From contig NZ_AQPH01000025.1 of assembly GCF_000442515.1 (NCBI RefSeq), positions 1 to 44,304 on the forward strand: a stretch of 44,304 bases of DNA, in the 5' to 3' direction. A program made the translations under genes and the position numbers. Under the pieces are notes generated by a model that saw only the letters and a list, made by a program, of their open reading frames with translations, had not been told where the DNA came from and did not search any database. This DNA comes from Magnetospirillum fulvum MGU-K5. Its GTDB lineage: Bacteria > Pseudomonadota > Alphaproteobacteria > Rhodospirillales > Magnetospirillaceae. Below, piece by piece: positions 35,154 to 44,304 of the stretch (position 1 is its first letter; each line of letters begins with the position of its first letter).

Positions 35154-35182
35154 TTGACAGGCTTGGCCGCCGTCCATAGTCT
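35154..35182 (+). promoter_or_regulatory. Promoter of nadE-gltX-cysS
   Basis: TTGACA (35154-35159) matches the -35 consensus fully, and TAGTCT (35177-35182) follows after 17 bases. The start would be near 35189, 28 bases before the nadE ATG. The -10 is weak. The -35 abuts the palindromic element that ends at 35149. Confidence 0.6.
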
Positions 35183-35216
35183 GCGAGCCTGATCCAGCTA
35201 TCCGGCCTGTTCTGTC

Positions 35217-36869
35217 ATGACCGAGTCTCTTCGAATCGCGCTTGCCCAGATCAATCCCGTCGTCGGCGATATTGCCGGCAATGTCGGACTGATCCGTGAT
35301 GCCCGGACCCGCGCCGCCGCGCTGGGGGCCGATCTGGTGGTGTTCGGCGAATTGTGCGTCTGCGGCTATCCTCCCGAGGATCTGGTGCAGAAGGGCGCGT
35401 TTCTCGATGCGTGCGCGGTGGCGGTGCGCGATCTGGCCGCTGAGACCGTGTCCGGTCCGGCGATCCTGGTGGGCGCGCCCTGGCGCGAGGCCGGGCAGGT
35501 CCATAATGCCGCCCTGCTGCTCGATGGCGGGGACGTCGTCGCCATCCGGTTCAAGCACCATCTGCCCAATTACGGCGTGTTCGACGAGGCGCGGCTGTTC
35601 GTGCCCGGTCCGCTGCCCGGTCCGATCACGTTTCGCGGCGTGCGGCTGGGTGTCCTGATCTGCGAAGACATGTGGTACGCCGACGTCGCCGGGGCCCTGG
35701 CCCGCGAGGGGGCCGAGATTCTGGTGGTGCCGAACGGGTCGCCGTTTGAGGACGACAAGCCGGGGATGCGGCTGGACCATGCGGCAGCCCGGGTTGCCGC
35801 GACCGGCCTGCCGCTGATCTATGTCAATCAGGTCGGCGGCCAGGACGAACTGGTGTTCGATGGCAGCAGCTTCGTCGTCGGCAGCGATGGCGGTCTGGCC
35901 GCCTCTCTGCCCCCGTGGCGGGTCGAGATCGCCCTGACCGAATGGCGGCGCGGCACCGACGGCTGGGAGTGCGCCGGATCGCTGGCCGCGCCGGTCGGGC
36001 GGCTGGAAAATCTGTATCAGGCGATGGTCGTCGGCCTGCGCGATTACGTGCGCAAGAACCGCTTTCCCGGAATCGTGCTGGGTCTGTCGGGCGGGATCGA
36101 CAGCGCCTTGGCCGCTGCGGTCGCGGTCGATGCGCTGGGGGCCGATCGGGTCCGCTGCGTGATGATGCCGTCGCCCTACACCTCGGTTGACAGTCTGGAA
36201 GACGCGGCGCAGGTTGCCGCCTTGCTGGGCACCCGACTCGACACCGTCGATATCCGCCCGGCGATGGAGGCGTTCACCGGAATGCTTGCCCCGCTGTTCG
36301 GCGATGCCGCGCCCGACACTACCGAAGAGAATTTGCAGTCGCGCGCCCGTGGTCTGACCCTGATGGCGCTGTCGAACAAGTTCGGGCCGATGGTGCTGTC
36401 AACCGGCAACAAGAGCGAAATGTCCTGCGGCTATGCGACGTTGTATGGCGACATGTGCGGCGGCTATGCCGTGCTGAAGGATGTCTATAAAACCACCGTG
36501 TTCGCGGTGTCGGACTGGCGCAACCACCATCGCCCGCAAGGCGTGCTGGGGCCGGAGGGCCGGGTGATGCCGGACCGGGTGCTGACCAAGCCGCCGACCG
36601 CCGAATTGCGGCCCAACCAGACCGACCAGGACAGCCTGCCGCCCTATGAGGTGCTGGATGGCATCCTGCAATGTCTGATCGAAGGAGAGATGAGCGTGGC
36701 CGAAACCTGCGCCAAAGGCTATGACGAGGATGTTGTCCGCCGGGTGTGGCGGATGCTCGACCGCGCCGAATACAAGCGGCGTCAGGCCCCGCCCGGCGTC
36801 AAGATCACCGCGCGTGCGTTCGGTAAGGAGCGGCGTTACCCGATCACCAACGCCTTTACCCCGCGATGA
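35217..36869 (+). CDS. nadE: Glutamine-dependent NAD+ synthetase
   Basis: NadE makes NAD+ from deamido-NAD with ATP and ammonia released from glutamine. The 550-residue protein has an N-terminal nitrilase-type glutaminase domain with the triad Glu45 ([14 protein letters not shown]), Lys113 (FKHHLPNYG) and Cys149 (LICEDMW). A C-terminal synthetase domain follows, with the P-loop SGGIDS (291-296) and [19 protein letters not shown]. All catalytic residues are present. The stop overlaps the gltX start (ATGA, 36866-36869), implying coupling. Confidence 0.95.
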   Translation: MTESLRIALAQINPVVGDIAGNVGLIRDARTRAAALGADLVVFGELCVCGYPPEDLVQKGAFLDACAVAVRDLAAETVSGPAILVGAPWREAGQVHNAALLLDGGDVVAIRFKHHLPNYGVFDEARLFVPGPLPGPITFRGVRLGVLICEDMWYADVAGALAREGAEILVVPNGSPFEDDKPGMRLDHAAARVAATGLPLIYVNQVGGQDELVFDGSSFVVGSDGGLAASLPPWRVEIALTEWRRGTDGWECAGSLAAPVGRLENLYQAMVVGLRDYVRKNRFPGIVLGLSGGIDSALAAAVAVDALGADRVRCVMMPSPYTSVDSLEDAAQVAALLGTRLDTVDIRPAMEAFTGMLAPLFGDAAPDTTEENLQSRARGLTLMALSNKFGPMVLSTGNKSEMSCGYATLYGDMCGGYAVLKDVYKTTVFAVSDWRNHHRPQGVLGPEGRVMPDRVLTKPPTAELRPNQTDQDSLPPYEVLDGILQCLIEGEMSVAETCAKGYDEDVVRRVWRMLDRAEYKRRQAPPGVKITARAFGKERRYPITNAFTPR

Positions 36870-38206
36870 GTGTCACCGTCCGCTTCGCCCCCAGCCCGAC
36901 CGGGTTGCTCCATGTCGGCAATGCCCGTGTCGCCCTGATTAACTGGCTGTTCGCCCGCAACAGCGGCGGTCGCTTCGTGCTGCGGCTCGACGACACCGAC
37001 CCCGAACGCTCGCGTCCCGAATTTGCCGAGGCGATCGAGGCCGATCTCCTCTGGCTCGGCCTGTCGTGGGACCGGCTGGAACGTCAGTCCGAGCGGCTTG
37101 ACCGCTATCACGCGGCGGCGGAGCGTCTGAAAGACTCGGGGCGGCTGTATCCCTGCTGGGAGACATCCGAGGAATTGGAAATCCGGCGCAAGCTGGCGCT
37201 GTCGCGGGGACGGCCGCCGGTCTATGACCGCGCCAGCCTGCGGCTGAGTGCGGCCGAGATCGCTGCCCGCGAGGCCGAGGGCCGCCGCCCGCATTGGCGG
37301 TTCAAGCTCGATCATGCCGAAGTGCGCTGGGACGATCTGGTGCGCGGTCCCTGCCACGGACATGGCGAGCATTTGTCCGATCCGGTGCTGATCCGTGCCG
37401 ATGGCAGCTTCCTCTACACCCTGCCCAGCGTCGTCGATGATATCGAGTTCGGCATCACCCATGTCGTGCGGGGCGAGGATCACGTCACCAACACCGTTGC
37501 CCAGATTCAGATTTTCGAGGCGCTGGGCGGGCCGGTGCCGGGCTTTGCCCATCTGTCGCTGCTGACCGATGCCGGCGGTGGCGGGCTGTCGAAGCGGTTG
37601 GGGTCGGGTTCGCTGGCCGACCTGCGCGGTCGGGGCATCGAGCCGATGGCGCTGAACGCGCTGCTGGCCCGGCTTGGCACCTCGGACGCGGTTGCGGTCC
37701 AGCACGATCTGGCTGGTCTTGCCGCCGAATTTGGTTGGGACAAGTTCGGGCGCGGCAGCCCGAAATTCGACCTTGCCCTGCTGGAGCGGCTCGATTCCCA
37801 GTTGGTGCACGAAATGAGCTTCGCCGAAGCGCAAGACTCGCTGGCCGATCTCGGTCTGGCCGAAGCGGACGAGGCATTCTGGCTGGGTGTGCGCGGCAAT
37901 CTGACCCGGATGGCCGATGCGGTCGAGTGGTGGGCGATCTGCCGGGCCGACCTGACCCCGACGATCGAGGATGCCGACTTCACCGCCGCCGCCGCCGCTC
38001 TGCTGCCGCCGGAACCGTGGGATCTGTCGAGCTGGTCGGTCTGGACCGAGGCGGTGAAGCAGGCGACTGGCCGCAAGGGCAAGGCTCTGTTCCATCCGTT
38101 GCGGCTGGCGTTGACCGGGCGCGAGAATGGACCGGAACTGAAGACTCTGTTACCTCTGATCGGGCGGGCCCGGGCGCAGGCCCGGCTTGAAGGCCGCGTG
38201 GCCTGA
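36866..38206 (+). CDS. gltX: Glutamate--tRNA ligase (GltX, short form)
   Basis: This is a 446-residue class I synthetase that charges tRNA-Glu and, in many alphaproteobacteria, possibly tRNA-Gln for later amidation. The HIGH motif is HVGN (16-19) in [11 protein letters not shown]. The KMSKS loop is the variant LSKRLGS. Many alphaproteobacteria carry two gltX genes. The short length and the nadE-cysS setting fit the second paralogue. Whether another copy exists outside the window cannot be seen. It overlaps nadE by four bases, and cysS follows closely. Confidence 0.92.
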   Translation: MSVTVRFAPSPTGLLHVGNARVALINWLFARNSGGRFVLRLDDTDPERSRPEFAEAIEADLLWLGLSWDRLERQSERLDRYHAAAERLKDSGRLYPCWETSEELEIRRKLALSRGRPPVYDRASLRLSAAEIAAREAEGRRPHWRFKLDHAEVRWDDLVRGPCHGHGEHLSDPVLIRADGSFLYTLPSVVDDIEFGITHVVRGEDHVTNTVAQIQIFEALGGPVPGFAHLSLLTDAGGGGLSKRLGSGSLADLRGRGIEPMALNALLARLGTSDAVAVQHDLAGLAAEFGWDKFGRGSPKFDLALLERLDSQLVHEMSFAEAQDSLADLGLAEADEAFWLGVRGNLTRMADAVEWWAICRADLTPTIEDADFTAAAAALLPPEPWDLSSWSVWTEAVKQATGRKGKALFHPLRLALTGRENGPELKTLLPLIGRARAQARLEGRVA

Positions 38207-38242
38207 TCTTCCCTTTGAATGTCGTTTGCCGGAGACCGATCG

Positions 38243-39625
38243 GTGCCGCTGGTTCTTTATAATACCCTGTCCCGTCGCAAGGATCCGTTCGAGCCGCTGG
38301 CTCCCGATCATGTCGGGATGTATGTCTGCGGCCCGACCGTCTATGACCGTGCCCATATCGGCAATGCCCGGCCGGTGATCGTTTTCGACGTGCTGTACCG
38401 GCTGCTGAAGCAGACCTATCCGTCGGTCCGCTATGTCCGCAACATCACCGACGTTGACGACAAGATCAACCAGCGTGCCAAGGATTCGGGCGAGCCGATC
38501 GCGGCGATCACCGCCCGCACCACCGCCTTGTTCCACGAGGATATCCGGGCGCTGAACTGCCTGCCCCCCGATGTCGAGCCGCGCGCCACCGCCCACATCC
38601 CGCAGATGGTGGCGATGATCGCCCGGCTGATCGAGCGTGGTCACGCTTATGAAGCCGAGGGTCACGTCCTGTTCAGCGTCGGCTCGATGCCGACCTATGG
38701 GGCGCTGTCGCGGCGTTCGCAGGACGAGATGATCGCCGGTGCCCGGGTCGAGGTGGCCCCCTATAAAAAGGACCCCGGCGATTTCGTGCTGTGGAAGCCC
38801 TCGTCCGACGATCTGCCCGGCTGGGACAGCCCGTGGGGACGGGGCCGTCCCGGCTGGCACATCGAATGCTCGGCGATGAGCCTTGAACATCTGGGGGCCA
38901 GTTTCGATATCCATGGCGGCGGCCAGGATCTGGTTTTCCCGCACCATGAAAACGAGATCGCGCAGAGCGTCTGCGCCAATGGTCAGCCGTTTGCCCGCTA
39001 CTGGCTCCACAATGGCTGGCTGATGGTCAATGGCGAGAAGATGTCAAAGTCGCTGGGGAATTTCATCACCGTCCGCGACCTGCTCGATCAGGCGCCGGGC
39101 GAAGCGATTCGGCTGGCGATGTTGACCACCCATTACCACCAGCCGCTCGACTGGACCGCTGATTTGCTGCGGCAATCGCGGGCGACGCTGGACCGGCTCT
39201 ATACCGCGTTGCGCGCCGTCGCCGACATCCCCGCCGACGAGGCCGCCGCCGCTCCGATCGAGGTGCGCGCCGCACTCGAAGACGACCTCAATACCCCGCT
39301 GGCGATCAGCCATCTCCACGATCTGGCCGGAAGCCTCAACAAGGCGACCAGCCCGGCCGACAAGGCGCGGGGCAAGGCGCGTCTGCTCGCCTCGGGCCGT
39401 CTGCTCGGTCTGCTGTCGCACGATCCCGAAACGTGGTTCAAGACCGCGACGGCGAAGGGCAGCGGTCCCGATGATGCCGAGGTCGAGGCGATGATCGAGG
39501 CCCGCGCCGCCGCGCGCAAGGCCCGCGATTTCGCCGAGGCCGACCGGATTCGCAAGGCGCTGGCCGAGGCCGGAATCGTGTTGGAAGACGGCGCATCGGG
39601 GACGACCTGGAAACGGGGGACCTGA
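38243..39625 (+). CDS. cysS: Cysteine--tRNA ligase
   Basis: CysS charges tRNA-Cys. The signature motifs are [18 protein letters not shown], holding the first zinc-ligand cysteine and the HIGH motif as [20 protein letters not shown] and [11 protein letters not shown] follow. I favour the GTG at 38243, because GGAG lies 8 bases upstream and the protein then starts [12 protein letters not shown], like other CysS proteins. The ATG at 38219 is in frame, adds 8 residues and has no visible ribosome-binding site. It follows gltX by a short gap and precedes a membrane-protein gene by 6 bases. Confidence 0.94.
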   Translation: MPLVLYNTLSRRKDPFEPLAPDHVGMYVCGPTVYDRAHIGNARPVIVFDVLYRLLKQTYPSVRYVRNITDVDDKINQRAKDSGEPIAAITARTTALFHEDIRALNCLPPDVEPRATAHIPQMVAMIARLIERGHAYEAEGHVLFSVGSMPTYGALSRRSQDEMIAGARVEVAPYKKDPGDFVLWKPSSDDLPGWDSPWGRGRPGWHIECSAMSLEHLGASFDIHGGGQDLVFPHHENEIAQSVCANGQPFARYWLHNGWLMVNGEKMSKSLGNFITVRDLLDQAPGEAIRLAMLTTHYHQPLDWTADLLRQSRATLDRLYTALRAVADIPADEAAAAPIEVRAALEDDLNTPLAISHLHDLAGSLNKATSPADKARGKARLLASGRLLGLLSHDPETWFKTATAKGSGPDDAEVEAMIEARAAARKARDFAEADRIRKALAEAGIVLEDGASGTTWKRGT

Positions 39626-39631
39626 CCCCCG

Positions 39632-41029
39632 ATGCCGCGAGCCCCGCTTACCGGCTGGTCGTTTGCCTGGCATTGCCTGTCATTCGTGCTGGTCGTGCTG
39701 TTGTTGATCGCACCCGCGCTGTGGAACGGATATCCGCTGATCTATTTCGACAGCGAAGATTACGTCGACATGGCGTTCAGCTTTCAGCCGATCGTCTGGC
39801 GGACGATGACCTACAGCATGTTGTGCACCCTAACCCGGCTGTTCGACACGCTGTGGATCATGCCCTTGGTCCAGGCGGTGCTGACCACCTGGGTCCTGCA
39901 TGAAGCGGTGATGGGCTTTGTCGGGCGATGGCGGCATATCGTGTTCCTGGCCATCGGCTTGCTGCTGGCCCTGCTGACCGGGCTGCCCTGGGTCGCCTCG
40001 CAATTACTGGCCGACGTTTTCGCCGGGGTCGCGATCCTGGGCGTTGCCGCCCTGGCCTTCGGCGAGGGGTTGCCGCGCTGGCGGCGCTGGGCGTTGGGGG
40101 TGGTGACCGCGCTGGCGATCTGCGTCCATATGTCGCATGTCGCCGTCGCCGCCGGGTTGCTGATGGTGCTGTGGGTGATGTCCGGCCTGTCGCGGCTGAT
40201 CCTGCGGATGCCGCGTCCGCGTCTGACCGTTGTCAGCCTGTCGATTGTCTGCGGCATTCTGGCGGTTCCGGTGACGCACCAAATGGTTACCGGGCGGTTC
40301 TATTTCAGTGAGTCGGGGCAGGTGCTGCAACTGGCCCTGTTCGTCCAGAATGGCGTCGCTCAGGCCTATCTCGACGAGGTTTGCCCCCAGGGCGCGCCCT
40401 TGAAAATGTGCGAGCACAAGGACGAACTGCCCCGTACCGCCGACGAATTCCTGTGGGGCGACAGTCCGTTCGACGAGATGGGCGGCTGGAAGGCGATGCA
40501 TGACGAGGCGGGGTTCATCGTCAAGGATGCGATCCGCCGCTTCCCGCTCAAAGTGCTGAGTGCCGCCTTTGACAACACGGTCGAGCAATTGCAATCGATC
40601 GATAGTGGCGAAGATCTGGTGCCGATGACCTGGCACTTCGTCAAAACCCAGTTGCGCCACTTCCCCGACGAGTTCCGCGAATTCCGCTTCGCCCGCCAGC
40701 AGCGGCGGCCCGCGCTTGATTTCACCGCCCAGAACGATTTCCAGGTTCCGGTCAATTACGCGGCCGAACTGGCGCTGTTGGCGGTGCTGGTGGTGGCGTG
40801 GCGGCGGCGCGACCGCTCGACCACCGGGTTGGCGGTGATCGTGACGCTGGCCATTATCGGCAATGCGATTGTCTGCGGTGCGATTTCCAATCCGCACGAC
40901 CGCTATCAGAACCGGGTGGTGTGGCTGGCTTTGTTCGCCGTCGCGATCGGCGCGGTCCGTCTCGACCAGCGCTTCGCCCGCCGCCGTCCTGATTTGATCG
41001 AGACCAAGGCCGAGCCGGAACGAGGATAG
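39632..41029 (+). CDS. Multi-pass membrane protein, possible GT-C-type glycosyltransferase
   Basis: I do not recognise this 465-residue protein by name. It has about eight to ten membrane helices, the first at about residues 16-32. The first outside loop carries an acidic cluster YFDSEDY (Asp40, Glu42, Asp43), followed by RTMTYSML. After a helical bundle, a large soluble loop (about 230-380) contains a cysteine pair, CPQGAPLKMC. The last helices are followed by SNPHDRYQNRVVW. An acidic first loop plus multiple helices resembles lipid-linked-sugar glycosyltransferases of the GT-C class, but this is only an analogy. It is the last gene of the nadE-gltX-cysS unit, and a strong terminator follows. 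Confidence 0.6.
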   Translation: MPRAPLTGWSFAWHCLSFVLVVLLLIAPALWNGYPLIYFDSEDYVDMAFSFQPIVWRTMTYSMLCTLTRLFDTLWIMPLVQAVLTTWVLHEAVMGFVGRWRHIVFLAIGLLLALLTGLPWVASQLLADVFAGVAILGVAALAFGEGLPRWRRWALGVVTALAICVHMSHVAVAAGLLMVLWVMSGLSRLILRMPRPRLTVVSLSIVCGILAVPVTHQMVTGRFYFSESGQVLQLALFVQNGVAQAYLDEVCPQGAPLKMCEHKDELPRTADEFLWGDSPFDEMGGWKAMHDEAGFIVKDAIRRFPLKVLSAAFDNTVEQLQSIDSGEDLVPMTWHFVKTQLRHFPDEFREFRFARQQRRPALDFTAQNDFQVPVNYAAELALLAVLVVAWRRRDRSTTGLAVIVTLAIIGNAIVCGAISNPHDRYQNRVVWLALFAVAIGAVRLDQRFARRRPDLIETKAEPERG

Positions 41030-41045
41030 GCGGTGACGCTTCCAT

Positions 41046-41081
41046 AAAAAACCCGGCGAGGTTTCCCTCGCCGGGTTTTTT
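41046..41081. terminator. Bidirectional intrinsic terminator
   Basis: CCCGGCGAGG (41052-41061) pairs with CCTCGCCGGG (41066-41075) around TTTC. Six A residues precede it and six T residues follow, so it works for both strands. It ends the nadE unit and the DsbA-like gene. Confidence 0.95.
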
Positions 41082-41098
41082 GTTGCGCCGAACCGCGA

Positions 41099-41869
41099 TC
41101 AGCTCTTGCCCGCGCCGGTCTTGCGCGCGTTGTCGATCAACTGGCGGAAGGTGGTCTGGTCGAGCGCGCTCGACAGAATGCGGTCGCCGATGATGAAGGT
41201 GGGGGTGCCACCGATATCGAGCGAGCGGCCGAGGTCGAACACCTTGGCCAACTGACGGTCAATCTCGGGGTTGGTGACGTCCTTCTTCAACTGCTCGACA
41301 TTGAAGCCCTGTTCGGCCGCGATGCGCAGCACCGTCTTCTCGTCGAGGCGGCCACGGAACTTCATCAGAGCGCGGTGGAGGTCGTCATATTTGGCCTGGC
41401 TCTGCGCCTTGGCAACCAGGGCGACACGGGCGGCGAACACCGAATCCGGCCCCAGGATCGGATATTCCTTGTAGACGACCCGGACCTTGCCGTCGGCCTT
41501 CACCGCATCCCACAGGGCGTCGAAGGTCTGCTTGCAGAAGCCGCAATTGTAATCGAAGAACTGGACGATGGTGATGTCGCCCTTGGTGTTGCCGCTGACG
41601 GGGTCTTCGGCGCTGCGATAGACGTCGTCCTTGCGGGCTTCGAGCATCTTGTGGGCGTCGGCTTCGGCCTGGGCCCGCATCTTCTCGCGCAGGGCCTCAA
41701 GCGATTCGGCCAGCACTTCGGGGTGTTCCATCAGGTAGTCGCGGACGACCTTCCTGACCGCCTCGGCCTGCTTGGGGGTCAACGCGCCGCTGTCCTGAGC
41801 GGAGGCCGGGGACGCGGTCAAGGCGAGGGCCGACGTCAGGAGAAGGGCGGCAAGGGGCTTGGCGATCAT
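41099..41869 (-). CDS. Periplasmic DsbA-family thiol oxidoreductase (ScsC/Com1-like)
   Basis: This 256-residue periplasmic thioredoxin-fold protein has a signal peptide (residues 1-24, ending ASA). An N-terminal helical ScsC-like segment follows (about 32-80, KQAEAVRKVVRDYLMEHPEVL), then a DsbA domain. The redox motif is CGFC (Cys109, Cys112) in FFDYNCGFCKQTF, and the cis-proline loop is GGTPTF. Proteins of this type oxidise or isomerise disulfides. The ScsC-like N-terminus often drives oligomer formation. I chose the ATG at 41869, which starts a normal signal peptide. An ATG at 41893 is in frame. The role as oxidase or isomerase cannot be told from sequence. Confidence 0.88.
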   Translation of the reverse strand: MIAKPLAALLLTSALALTASPASAQDSGALTPKQAEAVRKVVRDYLMEHPEVLAESLEALREKMRAQAEADAHKMLEARKDDVYRSAEDPVSGNTKGDITIVQFFDYNCGFCKQTFDALWDAVKADGKVRVVYKEYPILGPDSVFAARVALVAKAQSQAKYDDLHRALMKFRGRLDEKTVLRIAAEQGFNVEQLKKDVTNPEIDRQLAKVFDLGRSLDIGGTPTFIIGDRILSSALDQTTFRQLIDNARKTGAGKS

Positions 41870-41963
41870 GGGAGAGTCAACCTTCGGAACCATGAGGATG
41901 AGGCAGGCATATTGGCCGATGGCCGCCGCCGGGGCAAGCACCCTGGCGGGAAAAATGCCGGGA

Positions 41964-42866
41964 CTACTCGATGTTCTGGACCTGCTCCTTGAACTGATCG
42001 ATCACCGCTTTCAGATCAAGGCCGATCCGGGTCAGCTCGACATCGGCGGATTTCGAGCACAGGGTGTTGGCCTCGCGGTTGAATTCCTGGGCCAGGAAGT
42101 CGAGCTTGCGCCCGATCACGCCGCCCTGATCGAGCAGGGCACCGGCCGCCGCGACATGGGCGGACAGGCGGTCGAGTTCCTCGCGGACATCGACCTTGAC
42201 CAGCAGCAAGGCGACTTCCTGCGCGACCCGCTCCTCTGACAGGGCAGGGGCGCCTTCCAGCACCGCCGCGACCTGCTGGGTAAAGCGCTCGCGGATCGCT
42301 TCGGGGCGCAACGCGGCACAGGCGGCGGCACGAGCGGTCAGGGTCTTGATCTCGTCAAGCTGGGCCTTCAGCACCGCACCGATCCGCGCGCCTTCGCCCC
42401 GGCGTGCCGCGACCAATTGGTCCAGCACCGCCTCCAGCGATGCCTTCAAGGCGGCGGTGCGGGCGTCGCGGACGGTGTCGTCTTCGGTGGCGTCGTCCTC
42501 GGTGGCAGGCTCGATCACGCCCCGGATGGCCAGCAATCCGTCCATCCGCGCCGGGGTCAGTTCCGGGCGCACCGCCTGCCAGTCGCGGCACAGATCGACC
42601 AGACGGGTCAGCAGCGCGGTGTTGATCCGCATCTCGCCCGCTTCGGTTTGGCGCGACAGGGTCAGCGATAGCTGGACGTTGCCGCGTGCGATGCGGCGGG
42701 CGGCGGCCTCGCGGGCCGGAATGTCGAGTCCGTCGTGGCCCGAGGGCAGGCGAAGGCGCAAATCGAAACCGCGCCCATTGACGCTTTTGGCCTCCCACAC
42801 CCAAGAGGTCAGGGAATCCCGCCCTTCGGCGCGGGCATAGCCGGTCATGCTGGCGACGCTCACCAT
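41964..42866 (-). CDS. YicC/YloC family endoribonuclease
   Basis: This 300-residue protein belongs to the YicC family, members of which have been reported as endoribonucleases affecting mRNA decay and small RNAs. The N-terminus MTGYARAEG and WEAKSVNGRGFDLRLRLP are diagnostic. So is the C-terminal part GRKLDFLAQEFNREANTLCSKSADVELT (shown by its ends), which carries metal-binding acidic residues. GGGAG precedes the ATG at 42866. A second ATG 18 bases downstream gives MTGYAR directly. In many bacteria yicC neighbours gmk, but not here. Confidence 0.9.
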   Translation of the reverse strand: MVSVASMTGYARAEGRDSLTSWVWEAKSVNGRGFDLRLRLPSGHDGLDIPAREAAARRIARGNVQLSLTLSRQTEAGEMRINTALLTRLVDLCRDWQAVRPELTPARMDGLLAIRGVIEPATEDDATEDDTVRDARTAALKASLEAVLDQLVAARRGEGARIGAVLKAQLDEIKTLTARAAACAALRPEAIRERFTQQVAAVLEGAPALSEERVAQEVALLLVKVDVREELDRLSAHVAAAGALLDQGGVIGRKLDFLAQEFNREANTLCSKSADVELTRIGLDLKAVIDQFKEQVQNIE

Positions 42867-42939
42867 CGTTCTCCCATACTCGTCACTATCATTGTGCCCT
42901 GTCGGGCCGGATTATCGCGCTCTGGCCTCATCGCCGCTG

Positions 42940-43719
42940 TTAGCCCTTCGCCGGAAGGAGGCGAGTGAGGCGGTCGGCCACGATGTCGGGCAGGGCGGCT
43001 CCCAGCCAGGCCAGCGCCGCCATCGGCCCGGGAAAGGCGATCCGGCCGCAATTGGCGGCCAGTTTGCGCCGGATCAGCCGGGCGGCATCGTCCGCCTGCA
43101 TCAGAAACGGCATCGCGAAGGTGTTGACCTCGGTCATCGGGGTGGCGACGAAGCCGGGGCAGATCACCGAGACGGCGATACCGTCCGCCGCCAGCGCGCC
43201 GCGCAGGGCCTCGCCCCACACCCGCACCGCCGCCTTCGAGCCGCAATAAGCCGGAGCACCGCCGACGCCGCGAAAGCCCGCCATCGAACTCATCAGCGCG
43301 ATCTGTCCCTTCCCGCGCGGGCGCATCGCCGCGATCGCGGGCATCACCGTATTGACGGTTCCGTCGAGATTGACGGCGAAAATCTTTCGGGTCTGGTCCG
43401 CGCCTTCGGCTCCGCCCGCGGTCCCGGCGGAAATACCGGCATTGGCGATCACCAGATCGAGCGGACGGTGGCGGTCGCAGGCCGCGATCCAGGCGGCGAC
43501 TGCCTCGGACTCGGTGACGTCGAGGGCGGCCGTCACCACCTCGGCCTCGCGCTCGCGGCAGGTCTGGGCCACCGCCGCCAGCCGGGCCTCGTCGCGTCCG
43601 GTCAGAAACAGCGTGATCCCGGCTTTGGCATAGCCTTGGGCCAGCGCCGCCCCCAGCCCCGATGAGGCCCCGGTGATCAGGATCGCGGCGGGATCAGCGC
43701 AGGGTGATGGTGAGGGCAT
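42940..43719 (-). CDS. Short-chain dehydrogenase/reductase
   Basis: This is a 259-residue classical SDR. The cofactor loop is TGASSGLG (16-23), NAG lies at 93-95 and the catalytic set is Ser145, Tyr158 and Lys162 (APAYCGSKAA). The glycine-rich start and the lack of an early acidic residue after the second strand suggest NADP(H). The C-terminus, LAWLGAALPDIVADRLTRLLP, is hydrophobic and may bind membrane. The ATG at 43719 overlaps the end of the DUF2141 gene by 26 bases, so the pair is probably coupled. The substrate is unknown. Confidence 0.85.
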   Translation of the reverse strand: MPSPSPCADPAAILITGASSGLGAALAQGYAKAGITLFLTGRDEARLAAVAQTCREREAEVVTAALDVTESEAVAAWIAACDRHRPLDLVIANAGISAGTAGGAEGADQTRKIFAVNLDGTVNTVMPAIAAMRPRGKGQIALMSSMAGFRGVGGAPAYCGSKAAVRVWGEALRGALAADGIAVSVICPGFVATPMTEVNTFAMPFLMQADDAARLIRRKLAANCGRIAFPGPMAALAWLGAALPDIVADRLTRLLPAKG

Positions 43720-44110
43720 GATGCTGTTCCGTCGGAGCGATGGTAAATGCGGCCTGTTCGAAATCCGGCGGTCCGAACGGCGCGCTGGCATCGTTGGAGA
43801 ACCCGTAAGGTTCGGTCGGCATGCCGATGAAGGTCTTGTCGAGTTGTTCGTTGCCGTTGCTGTCCTGGTACAACGCGATGGCATAGCGGCCGGGCGGCAG
43901 GTCGGCAAGCGTCACCACCACCGAACCATGCAGCGGATATTGTGAGAATTTGGCAGCCGGCGACTCGCGGCGGTCGAAGCTGTCGGCATCGCGGAACACC
44001 ATCCCTCGCACCGCGCCCTCGGCGGCTTTGGTGATCGTGATCGTCAGATCGGCGGCCTGCGCCGCCCCGGCGGCACACAAAACGATAAGCGACAGCAGGG
44101 CCGTCCGCAT
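43694..44110 (-). CDS. Secreted DUF2141 family protein
   Basis: This 138-residue protein has a Sec signal peptide (residues 1-19, ending AQA) and a beta-rich mature part. YALYQDSNGNEQLDKTF appears here as IALYQDSNGNEQLD, and the GMPTEPYGFSNDA motif of DUF2141 follows. The DSNGN segment resembles a calcium-binding loop. No enzymatic function is known for the family. It overlaps the SDR gene and is probably co-expressed with it. Confidence 0.85.
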   Translation of the reverse strand: MRTALLSLIVLCAAGAAQAADLTITITKAAEGAVRGMVFRDADSFDRRESPAAKFSQYPLHGSVVVTLADLPPGRYAIALYQDSNGNEQLDKTFIGMPTEPYGFSNDASAPFGPPDFEQAAFTIAPTEQHHALTITLR

Positions 44111-44164
44111 TCAGCATCTCCGGGAGAAGTCTCTTTTGGCGAGATTTTTCCGCCACTTAAATCA

Positions 44165-44182
44165 GGGCGCAGCCTAGCGCCC
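44165..44182 (-). terminator. Possible terminator of the GGDEF gene
   Basis: GGGCGC (44165-44170) pairs with GCGCCC (44177-44182) around a 6-base loop. On the minus strand it is followed by TGATTTAA. The stem is short and the T-tract poor. Confidence 0.35.
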
Positions 44183-44210
44183 CCCGACCCGTCCGCGCAA
44201 GCCGCCTGCC

Positions 44211-44304
44211 TTAGCCGTTAACCATGATCCGGTTGCGGCCGGTCTTTTTAGCCGCGTACATCGCCTGATCAGCCTCGTCCATCACCCTGTCGAACCCGAT
44301 CTCG
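44211..44304 (-). CDS. Diguanylate cyclase (GGDEF domain), C-terminal end (partial)
   Basis: Only the last 30 codons are inside the window. They read EIGFDRVMDEADQAMYAAKK then GRNRIMVNG. The pattern ADxAMYxAKxxGRNR is the conserved end of GGDEF domains that make cyclic di-GMP. The active-site motif and any sensor domain lie outside. Whether the enzyme is active cannot be judged. Confidence 0.85.
   Translation of the reverse strand, partial: EIGFDRVMDEADQAMYAAKKTGRNRIMVNG

Noticed and set aside
44218-44226. TTAACCAT resembling a CtrA half-site
   Set aside because: It lies within the coding end of the GGDEF gene and has no paired TTAA at 7-base spacing.
1-44304. CRISPR arrays, rRNA and tRNA genes
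   Set aside because: No regularly spaced direct repeats and no cloverleaf or rRNA-like sequence were found on reading both strands by eye. A covariance-model search would be the decisive test.

Overview
The window is high-GC, densely coded chromosomal DNA from an alphaproteobacterium, most likely a member of the Rhodospirillales (class is fairly secure, order is an inference). Pointers are the ethylmalonyl-CoA pathway genes (ccr, ecm, mcd), an RcdA-like DUF1465 protein, PraR-type XRE regulators, the rpmH-rnpA-yidD-yidC-engB-argB order, and a cysE-iscR-iscS-iscU-iscA-hscB-hscA-fdx-mnmA operon. There is no sign of phage, plasmid, CRISPR, rRNA or tRNA genes.

Layout. 1-0.5 kb: end of queG, overlapping tail to tail with an XRE regulator. 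0.7-9.5 kb (minus): one long sulfur operon, cysE-iscR-(second cysteine desulfurase)-iscS-iscU-iscA-hscB-hscA-fdx-mnmA. It runs from a consensus-like promoter with an IscR-type dyad and carries a strong leader hairpin. It links cysteine synthesis, persulfide formation, Fe-S assembly and tRNA thiolation. 9.7-16.2 kb: alpha/beta hydrolase, small secreted protein, anmK, tyrS, cyaY, rpmE, a membrane class III cyclase and an RcdA-like gene. 16.6-21.7 kb: rimO translationally coupled to a PAS sensor kinase, then a bifunctional aldolase/dehydrogenase gene. 21.8-24.2 kb: xerC, an RlmJ-like methyltransferase-fold protein and a PraR-like regulator. 24.5-28.7 kb (minus): rpmH-rnpA-yidD-yidC-engB-argB, ending in a textbook terminator. 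29.1-29.7 kb: cheZ. 29.8-35.0 kb: ecm divergent from ccr-mcd, the core of the ethylmalonyl-CoA pathway for acetyl-CoA assimilation. 35.2-41.0 kb: nadE-gltX-cysS-membrane protein. 41.1-44.3 kb (minus): DsbA-like protein, YicC-type RNase, a short-chain dehydrogenase with a DUF2141 protein, and the end of a GGDEF protein.

Three genes (PAS sensor kinase, aldolase/dehydrogenase, yidC) are each split by what looks like the loss of one base in a G/C run. YidC is essential, so base-calling or assembly error is the simplest explanation, and the three genes are annotated here as full-length with a frameshift.

No clearly new multi-gene system was found. The most unusual items are two roughly 165-bp intergenic elements built from 13-bp terminal inverted repeats around nested hairpins (19.4 and 35.0 kb), a 16-bp perfect hairpin inside the 3' end of cyaY just past the tyrS stop, an HscB with an N-terminal tetracysteine module, an extra cysteine desulfurase inside the isc operon, a divergent RlmJ-like protein beside xerC, and a CheZ with two FliM-like tail motifs.
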